From Robiginitalea biformata HTCC2501 (lineage in GTDB: Bacteria; Bacteroidota; Bacteroidia; Flavobacteriales; Flavobacteriaceae), in NCBI RefSeq assembly GCF_000024125.1, contig NC_013222.1:1342501-1406500 (forward strand): a stretch of DNA of 64,000 bases, read 5' to 3'. The notes under the pieces were generated by a model that was given only the letters and a program-made list of their open reading frames with translations, was not told the origin of the DNA and did not search any database. A program made the position numbers and the translations under genes. Every line of letters starts with the position of its first letter. The first letter of the stretch is position 1. This document shows positions 26,662 through 35,358 of the stretch, one piece after another.

Positions 26662-27149
26662 TGATGAAATTCAGGTTATTCATCGCCGGTATGGCCGCCG
26701 CCGCTGGCCTGGTGCTGGCGGGATTTGCCCAACCGGCCAATACGGCTGTAAAGTGTCTGATCCAGATGACGAATTACACGGGGGAAGGCGCGTATATCGT
26801 GGTCTCCCTCCTCGATGAGGAAGGGGAGTACCAGCAAACCCTGCAGGTGCTGGGGACCGACAGCGAATGGTACAGTGAAATCCCGGAATGGTGGCAGTTC
26901 TATGGCAAGTACCGGCCCGACATCGACGGGATATCCGGGGCTACCCTGAGCGGGGGCGAACGCTCGGTGAGCGTCCTGCAGATTCCGTCGGATAAAATTG
27001 ATGCAGGGTACCAGCTGCGGTTTGAAACATCGGTGGAGGATCAGGAATACTATGCCGACGACCTGCAATTTGAGCTGACCAGCGAGAACCTCAAAAGCAA
27101 AAAGGAGGGAAGGGGCTTTATCCGGTATATCCGGATGCTGCCCCAATAA
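26661..27149 (+). CDS. DUF2271 family exported protein
   Basis: 162 residues with a signal peptide (about 1-28). The core (YIVVSLLDEEGEYQQTLQVL, WYSEIPEWWQFYGK, DGISGATLSGGE) fits DUF2271, periplasmic beta-sandwich proteins often found beside PepSY proteins and FAD/flavodoxin reductases. It overlaps the ankyrin gene by one base and precedes the reductase fusion by 9 bases. Role unknown; an electron or metal partner of the membrane reductase is inferred. Confidence 0.82.
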   Translation: MMKFRLFIAGMAAAAGLVLAGFAQPANTAVKCLIQMTNYTGEGAYIVVSLLDEEGEYQQTLQVLGTDSEWYSEIPEWWQFYGKYRPDIDGISGATLSGGERSVSVLQIPSDKIDAGYQLRFETSVEDQEYYADDLQFELTSENLKSKKEGRGFIRYIRMLPQ

Positions 27150-27158
27150 TCCGGACGG

Positions 27159-29423
27159 ATGACCTTGTCCCTGTGGAGATATAGCCACCTGGCCCTGGCC
27201 GTCGCCACGTCGGCCTTCCTGCTGATTGCATCGGTTACGGGCGTGATCCTGGCCCTGGAGCCGATTACCCACCAGGCCCGCGGATATGCCGTGGCCGACC
27301 TGGATGAGGTTCCGTTGTCCACCGCCCTGGAGGCGTTGACCGCCAACTACGAAGAGGTATTTACCCTGGAGGTGGAACGCTCCGGCTTTGTCCGGGCCGG
27401 CGTGCTGACGGCCGACCTGGAGAGCCTGGAGGTGTATGTGGACCCCCGAACCGGGGAAACCCTCGGACCCGTGGAGGAGCGGCCGGCTATCTACAGCTTT
27501 TCCACCAACCTGCACCGCTCCCTATTCCTCAAGGGTGCCGGTCGCTTTTTTGTAGGCCTGGTATCCCTGCTCCTCTGTATCATCGCCGTCAGTGGCATCG
27601 CCTTGCTCGCCCAGCGGCAGGGCGGCTTCCGCCGAATCCTGTCCCCGGTACGGAAAGACTACTTTGCCATGCGCTACCACGTGCTCCTGAGCCGCTGGAT
27701 GCTGGTGCCCATCCTGGTGGTCGCACTCACGGGCGTCTACCTGTCGGCCGAGAAATTCCAGTTGCTACCCGAAGCCCAACCGCACCACCAGGAAGTTGCC
27801 TCCCCGCCAACCGGGGAGGGCTCCGGCCCGGCTATGTCCACAGGCGCACCTGGGCAGGCAGGGGTACTGGGCGAATGGGCGCTGTCCGAAGTGCGCCGCG
27901 TGGAATTTCCCTTCTCGGATGAACCCGGGGAGTACTACCTCATTGAATTAAAGGATCGGGAGGTCCGCGTTTCCCCCATGACGGGCGCCATCCTCAGCGA
28001 GGCGGATTTCCCGATGGTCACCCTGCTCTCCCGCTTCAGCTTTGCGGCGCATACAGGGCAGGGAAATGTTTTCTGGTCGATTGTGCTCCTGCTGGCATCC
28101 GCCTCCATCCTGTTCTTTATGTATTCCGGTTTTGCGATGACCCTCCGGCGCCGCAAGAATACCCGGGTCCGCAAGGACGGTTCGCATGGGGCGTCCATAT
28201 CGAATCCCGACTCCAGCGAGGTCGTGGTCCTGGTCGGGTCGGAAACCGGGACCACCTTTGGCTTTGCCCGGTCGCTCTGCGAAGGGATACGGGCTACCGG
28301 CCGCACCGTACACCTGGCGGAGCTGAATGCCTACAGGACCTATCCGAATGCCCGGCAGCTGGTGGTGCTGACCGCTACTTACGGGGATGGGGAAGCCCCG
28401 ACCAATGCCCGGAAATTTCTTTCGAAGGTCGATCGGGTGGAACAGCCTGCGGCCCTGCAGTTTTCCGTGGTGGGATTCGGCTCCACCCAGTACCCCGATT
28501 TCTGTCGCTACGCAGCCGATGTTCAGGAGAAACTGGAAGCGCACCCCGGTTTCCGGGCAGGTTTACCCCTCTACCGCGTGGACGACCAGTCCGAGGCGGA
28601 TTTCCGGACCTGGCTGAACGCCTGGGGCGACCGTACCGAAATACGGGTGGGGTTTGAGGCACCTGCAGAGCCGGAGCCCCTTGACGAAATCGGGTTTACC
28701 GTAGTCAGCCGGAGCCCGGTAAACGCGGATGACACCTTCCTGCTAACCCTCCGGCCCGAAACGGACCAACCCTTTACCTCCGGCGACCTGCTGGCTGTCC
28801 GTCCCAACAAGGCCAGCGGATATCGGCAGTATTCCATCGCCTACATGGACGGGGACATCGTACTGAGTATCCGAAGGCACCCCGGGGGACGCTGCTCTTC
28901 CTACCTGTATAGCCTGCAGGCCGGGGACCGGATCGCTGCCGCCATCCAGGAGAACCCCGGGTTCCATTTCCCGGGGCATGTCCGGTCTGCCGTGATGATT
29001 GCCAACGGGACGGGGATAGCTCCCTTCCTGGGCATGATGCAACAGACAAACGGTACAGATGTACACCTGTTCTGGGGCGGGAGGACACGCGAATCCGGAA
29101 AGCTCTACAGCCCCTGGCTCAAACAGCTCCAGGACCCGGAAGGGCCCCCCGCTGCCGGCACCCCGAATTTCTCCCAGGGCGGCCCCAATATCCGGACCTG
29201 CTATTCCCGTGAGGGCGCTAAACGCTACGTCCAGGACCTGGTCCTGGAAGACCGGGAAACCGTCCTGCATACCCTCCGGGAAGGCGGGGTTCTGATGCTT
29301 TGCGGCTCCCTCAATATGCAGCGGAGCGTTTTGGACAACCTCGAGTCGTTGTTGGAAGCCGAAGAGGGCATGACCCTGGATGGCTATATCAAAAGCGGCC
29401 AGCTGCTCATGGATTGTTATTGA
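27159..29423 (+). CDS. PepSY-TM / flavodoxin / NADPH-ferredoxin-reductase fusion
   Basis: 754 residues. The N-terminal half is a PepSY-associated membrane domain with TM helices at about 12-33, 129-151, 179-197 and 304-328 and histidines at 119 (NLHRSL), 174 and 298 (AAHTGQG) that could bind haem. After a basic linker come a flavodoxin domain (about 354-500; GSETGTT FMN loop, TATYGDGEAPTNA) and an FNR-like FAD/NADPH domain (RQYSIAY, GGRCSSYLY, IANGTGIAPFLGMMQ). It therefore resembles a cytochrome P450 reductase module attached to a membrane haem domain, able to move electrons from cytosolic NADPH to the periplasm. Last gene of the DUF6607 unit; ferric or haem reduction is inferred. Confidence 0.9.
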   Translation: MTLSLWRYSHLALAVATSAFLLIASVTGVILALEPITHQARGYAVADLDEVPLSTALEALTANYEEVFTLEVERSGFVRAGVLTADLESLEVYVDPRTGETLGPVEERPAIYSFSTNLHRSLFLKGAGRFFVGLVSLLLCIIAVSGIALLAQRQGGFRRILSPVRKDYFAMRYHVLLSRWMLVPILVVALTGVYLSAEKFQLLPEAQPHHQEVASPPTGEGSGPAMSTGAPGQAGVLGEWALSEVRRVEFPFSDEPGEYYLIELKDREVRVSPMTGAILSEADFPMVTLLSRFSFAAHTGQGNVFWSIVLLLASASILFFMYSGFAMTLRRRKNTRVRKDGSHGASISNPDSSEVVVLVGSETGTTFGFARSLCEGIRATGRTVHLAELNAYRTYPNARQLVVLTATYGDGEAPTNARKFLSKVDRVEQPAALQFSVVGFGSTQYPDFCRYAADVQEKLEAHPGFRAGLPLYRVDDQSEADFRTWLNAWGDRTEIRVGFEAPAEPEPLDEIGFTVVSRSPVNADDTFLLTLRPETDQPFTSGDLLAVRPNKASGYRQYSIAYMDGDIVLSIRRHPGGRCSSYLYSLQAGDRIAAAIQENPGFHFPGHVRSAVMIANGTGIAPFLGMMQQTNGTDVHLFWGGRTRESGKLYSPWLKQLQDPEGPPAAGTPNFSQGGPNIRTCYSREGAKRYVQDLVLEDRETVLHTLREGGVLMLCGSLNMQRSVLDNLESLLEAEEGMTLDGYIKSGQLLMDCY

Positions 29424-29471
29424 TGCCGCTTCGGGATTGTCGTCAGGCAATAGGAACCGGCGGGGCATACT

Positions 29472-29500
29472 GTTAAAAAAACGCGGGTTTTTAACATATT
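29472..29500. terminator. Possible terminator hairpin after the reductase gene
   Basis: GTTAAAAA (29472-29479) and TTTTTAAC (29488-29495) form an AT-rich 8-bp stem around ACGCGGG, about 50 bases past the stop. It is weak in GC, so only tentative. Confidence 0.4.
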
Positions 29501-29644
29501 AAGTTAAGATTAACATAATTCTTCTACCGGGCTTTTTATTTTTAAGCACTGCCGGATATGGCAGCTTACATCCTGCGCGTTCCGAGTGGCCCCCCTGGCT
29601 GCGTCAGTTTCTCCGCAGGCCACAAACTCATTAAACCACATTTT

Positions 29645-31285
29645 ATGAAAAGAAGAAATTTTGTCCAGTACGCGGGATTGGGCACCGGTGCGCTTATGAT
29701 GCCGTCCCTGCTGATCGGCCGGGAGATTCCGCAGGAAGCCCTGCTGGCGCCCGGTATGGACAACGCAGTTAAAAAGAGAATGGCTGACGTAGCCCTGAAC
29801 ACGGCAAAATCCCTTGGGGCCACCTACGCAGATGCGCGGATTGGACGCTATCTGAACCAATATGTATTTACCCGGGAGGATAAGGTGCAGAATGTGGTGA
29901 ACACGGAATCCTTTGGAATCGGTATCCGGGTGATCGCCAACGGCACCTGGGGCTTCTCTTCCACAAACGACGTCACGGAGGACGGCATTAAGAAGGCCAC
30001 CGAGCAGGCTGTGGCCATTGCCAAGGCGAATTCCACAATCCAGAAGGAGCCGGTGGTCCTGGCGCCGGTGCAGTCCCATGGGGAGGTATCCTGGAAAACG
30101 CCCATCAAAAAGGACTTTAAGGAAGTGCCGGTCTCCGATAAAGTAGACCTCTTGCTGTCCGCCAATGCGGCTGCCATCGAAAACGGCGCCAGCTTTGTGA
30201 ATTCCGCTCTTTTCATGGTCAATGAACAGAAATACTTCGCCTCCACGGACGGTTCCTACATCGACCAGGATGTCCACCGGATCTGGCCAACCTTCGGGGT
30301 CACGGCCATTGACCGCCAGGCGGGAAAATTCAAAACACGCCAGGCCATGAGCGCCCCGATGGGAATGGGCTTTGAGTATATGGACGGCCTGGAATCGGAA
30401 AAACTGCAAGGCCCCTCGGGGATTAAACTCTACAGGAACAGCTACGATATGGTGGAGGACGCTGCCCTGGCCGCGAAGCAGGCACTGGAAAAACTCAACG
30501 CCAAATCTGTTGAGGCCGGCAAGTACGACCTGGTCCTGGAACCGAACCACCTGGGGCTCACCATCCACGAATCCGTGGGGCACCCGCTGGAACTCGACCG
30601 CGTCCTCGGGTACGAGGCAAATTACGCCGGGACCAGTTTTGCAACCCTGGACAAATGGAAATCCGGAGATTTCCAGTACGGCAGCAATATCGTAAACCTC
30701 GTTGCCGACAAAACGCAACCGGGCTCCCTGGGCGCTGTGGGGTACGACGACGAAGGCGTAAAGACCAAGAAATGGGATCTGGTCCGCAACGGGATCCTGA
30801 CCAACTACCAGGCGATCCGCGACCAGGTGCATATGATCGACCAGAACGAATCCCACGGCTGTTGCTACGCGCAAAGCTGGGACGACGTGCAATTCCAGCG
30901 GATGCCGAATGTCTCCCTGGAACCGGGCAGCGAGCCCTATTCCATCGACCAGATGATTGCAGATGTGGAGAAGGGGATCTATATCGCAGGGCGCGGGTCG
31001 TATTCCATCGACCAGCAGCGGTATAACTTCCAGTTCGGGGGCACCGTGTTTTACGAGATCAGGGATGGGAAAATCGTCGGCATGCTGGACGATGTGGCCT
31101 ATCAGTCCAATACCCAGGAGTTCTGGAATTCCTGCGTGAAGATTTGCGACGAGAACGACTACCGCCTCTTCGGCTCCTTCTTTGACGGAAAAGGGCAGCC
31201 CTCCCAGATCAGCGCCGTCTCTCACGGCAGCTCCACCGCCCGGTTCAACGATGTAAATGTGATCAACACAGGCAGGACCATTTAA
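29645..31285 (+). CDS. tldD: TldD family metalloprotease, Tat-exported
   Basis: 546 residues from the chosen ATG. The start MKRRNFVQYAGLG followed by a hydrophobic stretch looks like a twin-arginine signal, so this TldD would act outside the cytoplasm, unlike the E. coli protein. The zinc motif HESVGH (His308, Glu309, His313) is intact; Gly-rich C-terminal strands (IAGRGSYSI) fit the family. TldD works as a heterodimer with TldE (next gene, 27 bases downstream) that cleaves unfolded peptides. The frame is open 29 codons further upstream, but those codons would bury the Tat signal. Confidence 0.9.
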   Translation: MKRRNFVQYAGLGTGALMMPSLLIGREIPQEALLAPGMDNAVKKRMADVALNTAKSLGATYADARIGRYLNQYVFTREDKVQNVVNTESFGIGIRVIANGTWGFSSTNDVTEDGIKKATEQAVAIAKANSTIQKEPVVLAPVQSHGEVSWKTPIKKDFKEVPVSDKVDLLLSANAAAIENGASFVNSALFMVNEQKYFASTDGSYIDQDVHRIWPTFGVTAIDRQAGKFKTRQAMSAPMGMGFEYMDGLESEKLQGPSGIKLYRNSYDMVEDAALAAKQALEKLNAKSVEAGKYDLVLEPNHLGLTIHESVGHPLELDRVLGYEANYAGTSFATLDKWKSGDFQYGSNIVNLVADKTQPGSLGAVGYDDEGVKTKKWDLVRNGILTNYQAIRDQVHMIDQNESHGCCYAQSWDDVQFQRMPNVSLEPGSEPYSIDQMIADVEKGIYIAGRGSYSIDQQRYNFQFGGTVFYEIRDGKIVGMLDDVAYQSNTQEFWNSCVKICDENDYRLFGSFFDGKGQPSQISAVSHGSSTARFNDVNVINTGRTI

Positions 31286-31312
31286 TCCTGGTTTTCCCTT
31301 AAAAATTATACA

Positions 31313-32629
31313 ATGGCTATATACACAAAAGACGAAGCGAGAACCATTCTCGAAAAGGCATTGAGTTATTCCAAGGCCGATGCCTGTGAAATCAACCTGA
31401 GCGGGAGCAACAGCGGCAATATCCGTTACGCCCGGAATACGGTGTCCACCTCGGGGCACAGTTCCAACCAGACCCTGGTGGTCCAATCCAGTTTCGGCAA
31501 GAAATCCGGGACGGCCACCATCGACGAATTCGACGACGCCTCCCTGGAAAAAGTGGTCCGACGGGCCGAGGAACTCGCCAGGCTGTCCCCGGAAAACCCG
31601 GAATTCATGGAACCTTTGGGGCCCCAGGAGTACGATGATTCGCTTACCTACAAAGAATCCACGGCCAATATCAGCCCGGAATACCGGGCCAAAGTGGCCA
31701 GCAGCAGCATCGATCCGGCTGCGGCCCAGGACGTAACAGCTGCCGGCTTTTTCAATGATTCGGAAGGCTTTAGTGCGATGATCAATTCCAACGGGCTGTT
31801 CGCCTACAACCGGGCAACGGATATGGAGTTCACCGTGACGATGCGTACCAATGACGGTACGGGTTCCGGATGGGTGAGCCGCGACTATAACGACGTCGAC
31901 AAGTTCGATGCCGCCGAGGCATCCAAAATCGCCATCGACAAGGCGGTGATGTCCCGGGAAGCCAGGGCAATTGAGCCCGGGAAGTATACGGTGATCCTGG
32001 AGCCCGCCGCTTCCAACGATTTGCTGGGGAATATGTTCTCCTCCTTCAGCGCCCGCTCCGCGGACGAAGGCCGGAACTTTATGTCCGCCCCGGACGGGGG
32101 CAACAAGCTGGGGCAGAAGATTGTGGACGAACGGGTGACCATCTGGTCGGACCCGCTCCACCCGGACGTGCCCTCGGCTACCTGGAACGGGTCGGGGCAG
32201 CCCCTGAAAAAGACGATGTGGATCGAGAACGGGGTGGTCAAAAACCTCGCCTACGACAGGTACTGGGCCGAGCAGAAAGGCGTAGAGCCCGTACCGTTCC
32301 CCTCCAACGGGATAATGGCCGGGGGGGATGCCAGCCTGGAAGACCTGATCCGCAGCACGAACCGGGGAATTCTGGTAACCCGCCTGTGGTATATCCGCAG
32401 TGTAGACCCGCAGACCTTGCTCTACACGGGCCTCACGCGTGACGGTACCTTCTATATCGAGAACGGGCAGATCAAGCACCCGGTAAAGAATTTCCGCTTT
32501 AACGAGAGCCCGATCATCATGCTGAACAACCTGGAGACCCTCGGACAACAGGTGCGTATTGACGGAAACCTGATCCCGTATATGAAGATCCGGGACTTTA
32601 CCTTTACGAGCCTGTCGGACGCGGTTTAA
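31313..32629 (+). CDS. tldE: TldE/PmbA family protein
   Basis: 438 residues. It is the non-catalytic partner of TldD: the same fold but no HExxxH motif. N-terminal RYARNTVSTSG and the later GKYTVILEPAASNDLLGNM and TREGYFYIE-like segments (here LTRDGTFYIENGQIKHPV) are family marks. No signal peptide is evident, in contrast to the preceding TldD; this mismatch of location deserves attention. A strong terminator follows 20 bases after the stop. Confidence 0.9.
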   Translation: MAIYTKDEARTILEKALSYSKADACEINLSGSNSGNIRYARNTVSTSGHSSNQTLVVQSSFGKKSGTATIDEFDDASLEKVVRRAEELARLSPENPEFMEPLGPQEYDDSLTYKESTANISPEYRAKVASSSIDPAAAQDVTAAGFFNDSEGFSAMINSNGLFAYNRATDMEFTVTMRTNDGTGSGWVSRDYNDVDKFDAAEASKIAIDKAVMSREARAIEPGKYTVILEPAASNDLLGNMFSSFSARSADEGRNFMSAPDGGNKLGQKIVDERVTIWSDPLHPDVPSATWNGSGQPLKKTMWIENGVVKNLAYDRYWAEQKGVEPVPFPSNGIMAGGDASLEDLIRSTNRGILVTRLWYIRSVDPQTLLYTGLTRDGTFYIENGQIKHPVKNFRFNESPIIMLNNLETLGQQVRIDGNLIPYMKIRDFTFTSLSDAV

Positions 32630-32649
32630 ACGAAAACGACCTGAAAACT

Positions 32650-32684
32650 GGTTGCCCGGCATACTCGGGCAGCCCGTTTTTTTT
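32650..32684 (+). terminator. Rho-independent terminator after tldE
   Basis: Stem GGTTGCCCG/CGGGCAGCC (9 bp, one G-T) with a 7-base loop, then CG and eight T. It separates tldDE from the DUF4159-MoxR genes. Confidence 0.85.
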
Positions 32685-32724
32685 ATCGCTTCAGGGGCAA
32701 TGATTTAATGAAGTCTGCAGCGCA

Positions 32725-33345
32725 TTGAGTAACGAGTTTTTCTTTACGAGATTACAATACGAATCCGGCGATTGGGATGTGGACCAGCGCATGCCGTCCA
32801 ACCTGCTGAATTCCCTGGTTGAATACACGACGCTACGGGTCGATACCCGCGAGCGGATCATCTCCCTGGAAAGCGATGAGCTCTTCCGGAGCCCTTTCTG
32901 TTACCTGTCGGGGCACAAGCTCGTGGAGTTTACCCGTAAGGAAAGGGAGAATTTTGAGAAATACGTCCGCAACGGCGGATTTGTATTTGCCGACGATTGC
33001 AACCACGATATCGACGGACTTTTTGCCAAATCCTTTGAGCGGCAGATGGAGGAGATCTTCGGTCCCGGAGAACTCGCTAAGATCCCGAACGACCACGAAC
33101 TCTACTCCATTTTTTTCGAGTTTGAGGACGGGCCGCCCACTACGTCCCAGGAGCTGAATGGGTGGGGGGACGACCTGGTCCACGACTACCTGAAGGCCAT
33201 CCGCATCGACGGCCGGATCGGGGTGCTGTATAGCAACAAGGACTACGGCTGCGAATGGGATTACGATTTCCGGAACAAACGCTGGTATAAAATCGACAAC
33301 ACCCGGTTTGGGGTGAACATCGTCATGTATGCCTTAACATCTTAA
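32725..33345 (+). CDS. DUF4159 domain protein
   Basis: 206 residues. The start is a TTG at 32725; no ATG fits, and the family N-terminus (FFFTRLQYESGDWDVD) begins right after it. Residues 60-110 hold SGHKLVEFTRKERENFEKYV and GGFVFADDC, a GATase-like Rossmann pattern of DUF4159. Without a signal peptide it is probably cytoplasmic in this form. It precedes the MoxR ATPase by 10 bases and opens a six-gene set. Function unknown; DUF4159 is repeatedly found with MoxR-DUF58 operons. Confidence 0.85.
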   Translation: MSNEFFFTRLQYESGDWDVDQRMPSNLLNSLVEYTTLRVDTRERIISLESDELFRSPFCYLSGHKLVEFTRKERENFEKYVRNGGFVFADDCNHDIDGLFAKSFERQMEEIFGPGELAKIPNDHELYSIFFEFEDGPPTTSQELNGWGDDLVHDYLKAIRIDGRIGVLYSNKDYGCEWDYDFRNKRWYKIDNTRFGVNIVMYALTS

Positions 33346-33355
33346 TATAAAGCCT

Positions 33356-34360
33356 ATGGATACAGAATTGCAACGGGTTGCCGATGAGGTGGAAGGACTG
33401 ACCGGCAAGCTCGGGGAGCTGAAGGCGGAGATCGGCAAGGTGATTATCGGCCAGGAGGAGATTGTCTCCCAGCTGCTCATCACTTTCCTCTCGGGGGGAC
33501 ACGCGCTGCTCGAGGGGGTACCCGGACTGGCCAAGACCCTGATGATCCGCACCCTGGCGGATGCGATCGACCTGTCTTTTAAACGGATCCAGTTTACCCC
33601 GGACCTGATGCCCTCGGATATCCTGGGTACGGAAATCCTGGAAGAGGATCACAGTACGGGGCGGAAGTTCTTTAAGTTCAACAAGGGGCCGATTTTTTCC
33701 AATATCATCCTAGCCGATGAGATCAACCGGACCCCGCCCAAAACCCAGGCAGCCCTGTTGGAGGCCATGCAGGAATTCGAGGTGACTTACGGCGACAAGA
33801 CCTACCAACTGGACCGCCCCTTCTTTATCCTGGCCACGCAGAACCCGATTGAGCAATCCGGGACCTTTGAATTGCCCGAGGCACAGCAGGACCGGTTCCT
33901 GCTCTATATTAAGATCGGGTATCCCACGGATGCCGAGGAAACCCATATTTTAAAGGCCACCACCGGAAACCGGAAGCCCCGGGTGGACAAGGTGCTCACC
34001 GGTGCCGAAATCCTGCGGCTACAGCAGCTGGTCCGGGAAGTGTCCATCAGCGATGCCCTGATAGCCTATGTCAGCGAAATGGTCCGGGCCACCCGGCCGG
34101 CCACCAGCCCGCTGGAGTACGTCCGGGAATGGGTGGATTGGGGTGCCGGCCCGCGGGCGGGCCAGGCCATGATCCTTACGGCAAAGGCCCATGCCCTGCT
34201 GGCCGGAAGGCTTGCAGTGACCCCGGAAGATATCCGGTCGGTGATTTTCCCGGTCCTCCGGCACCGGGTACTTGTCAATTTCCGCGCAGAGGCCGAGGGC
34301 ATCACTTCGGACAGGGTCACGCAACAAATTCTGGATTCAGTGAGCGTTAAGGATTCGTAG
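33356..34360 (+). CDS. MoxR family AAA+ ATPase
   Basis: 334 residues. It is a chaperone-like ATPase thought to load or assemble VWA-domain partners. Walker A is in LLEGVPGLAKTLMIRT (about 46-61), Walker B in ILADEINRTPPKTQAALLEAM (positions about 118-138), and sensor 1 in FILATQNPIEQ. The C-terminal lid (ARAGQAMILTAKAHALLAG) is typical of MoxR. The DUF58 gene starts at the next base after its stop codon. Confidence 0.95.
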   Translation: MDTELQRVADEVEGLTGKLGELKAEIGKVIIGQEEIVSQLLITFLSGGHALLEGVPGLAKTLMIRTLADAIDLSFKRIQFTPDLMPSDILGTEILEEDHSTGRKFFKFNKGPIFSNIILADEINRTPPKTQAALLEAMQEFEVTYGDKTYQLDRPFFILATQNPIEQSGTFELPEAQQDRFLLYIKIGYPTDAEETHILKATTGNRKPRVDKVLTGAEILRLQQLVREVSISDALIAYVSEMVRATRPATSPLEYVREWVDWGAGPRAGQAMILTAKAHALLAGRLAVTPEDIRSVIFPVLRHRVLVNFRAEAEGITSDRVTQQILDSVSVKDS

Positions 34361-35323
34361 ATGAGCAGGTTTGGCAAACGCGGCAAGACGGAAAAACAGG
34401 GCGGGCCGGACAGGCTTCGCCCCCGGGGACGGCAAAAATACAACGACCTGTTGCGCCCGGAAGTGGTCAACACCGTCGCGGGCCTTTCCCTCATTGCCCG
34501 GATTGCCGTAGAGGGCTATACCTCCGGGCTGAACAGGAGCCTGAGCATTGGTCACGGGCTGGAATTCAGCCAGTACCGCGGCTACGAACCCGGAGACGAC
34601 CTCCGCCTGCTCGATTGGAAAATGCTGGCCCGGTCCGGCCGGTATTATATCAAGCAATCCGAGATCGAAAGCCTGGTCGGCGTCAAATTTATTGTAGACG
34701 CGAGCGCTTCCATGCTGCACCGGGAAGATCGGTTGTCCAAGCTGGAGTACGCCCGCCTGCTGGTGGCTGCCCTGGCGTACCTGGCCTGGAAGCAAGGGGA
34801 TGCCGTGGGGCTTTTCGCCCTAAACGAATCGGATGTTGTGAGCCTGTTTTCAGGGACCGACAAAAAACACTATAATCGATTGCTTCTGGAATTGCTGAAA
34901 GTGGACGGGTCCGGGAAATGGCCCGACCCTTCCCGGGCTTCGCGGATGATCCCGGACAGGGGGTCCCGGGAGCTCGTGTTTTTCCTGACGGATATGTATG
35001 AACGGGAAGCGGAACTGTCCGGGTTCCTCCGGGAAATCAAATCGCCCAGGAACGAGGTGGTGGTTTTGCACATCGCCGGCCGTTCGGAGCTCGAATTCGA
35101 CTATGGGAAGCAGGTGACCTTTGAGGATCTCGAAACGGGTGCCAAGGTAAAAGTGGACGCCCGGAAGGCCCGCAGTGCCTACCTTGAACAGATGGAGGAT
35201 CGTTTGGATGCCATCCGCCAGCAACTCTTGTCCCAGGGCATCTTTTACCACTTGTTCCGTATGGACGAACCGTTGGGCGAAGCCCTGCAGTACTACCTGA
35301 AGCAACGCAACCGGATGAATTAA
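34361..35323 (+). CDS. DUF58 domain protein (VWA-like)
   Basis: 320 residues. The DUF58 signature is YRGYEPGDDLRLLDWKMLAR (about 70-89). A VWA-like MIDAS motif follows: DASASMLH, with later FLTDMYERE. No TM helix, so cytoplasmic or membrane-associated. It is the usual partner of MoxR, immediately adjacent here, and is probably handled by it. Confidence 0.93.
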   Translation: MSRFGKRGKTEKQGGPDRLRPRGRQKYNDLLRPEVVNTVAGLSLIARIAVEGYTSGLNRSLSIGHGLEFSQYRGYEPGDDLRLLDWKMLARSGRYYIKQSEIESLVGVKFIVDASASMLHREDRLSKLEYARLLVAALAYLAWKQGDAVGLFALNESDVVSLFSGTDKKHYNRLLLELLKVDGSGKWPDPSRASRMIPDRGSRELVFFLTDMYEREAELSGFLREIKSPRNEVVVLHIAGRSELEFDYGKQVTFEDLETGAKVKVDARKARSAYLEQMEDRLDAIRQQLLSQGIFYHLFRMDEPLGEALQYYLKQRNRMN

Positions 35324-35358
35324 CCCGGCCTCAAATAAAGGCCGGGAATAAAGAAAAT

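Noticed and set aside
29510..32662. 1050-codon minus-strand frame across tldD and tldE
   Set aside because: It is exceptionally long but lies exactly opposite two confident genes and two different family proteins; high GC at third positions keeps the antisense frame open.
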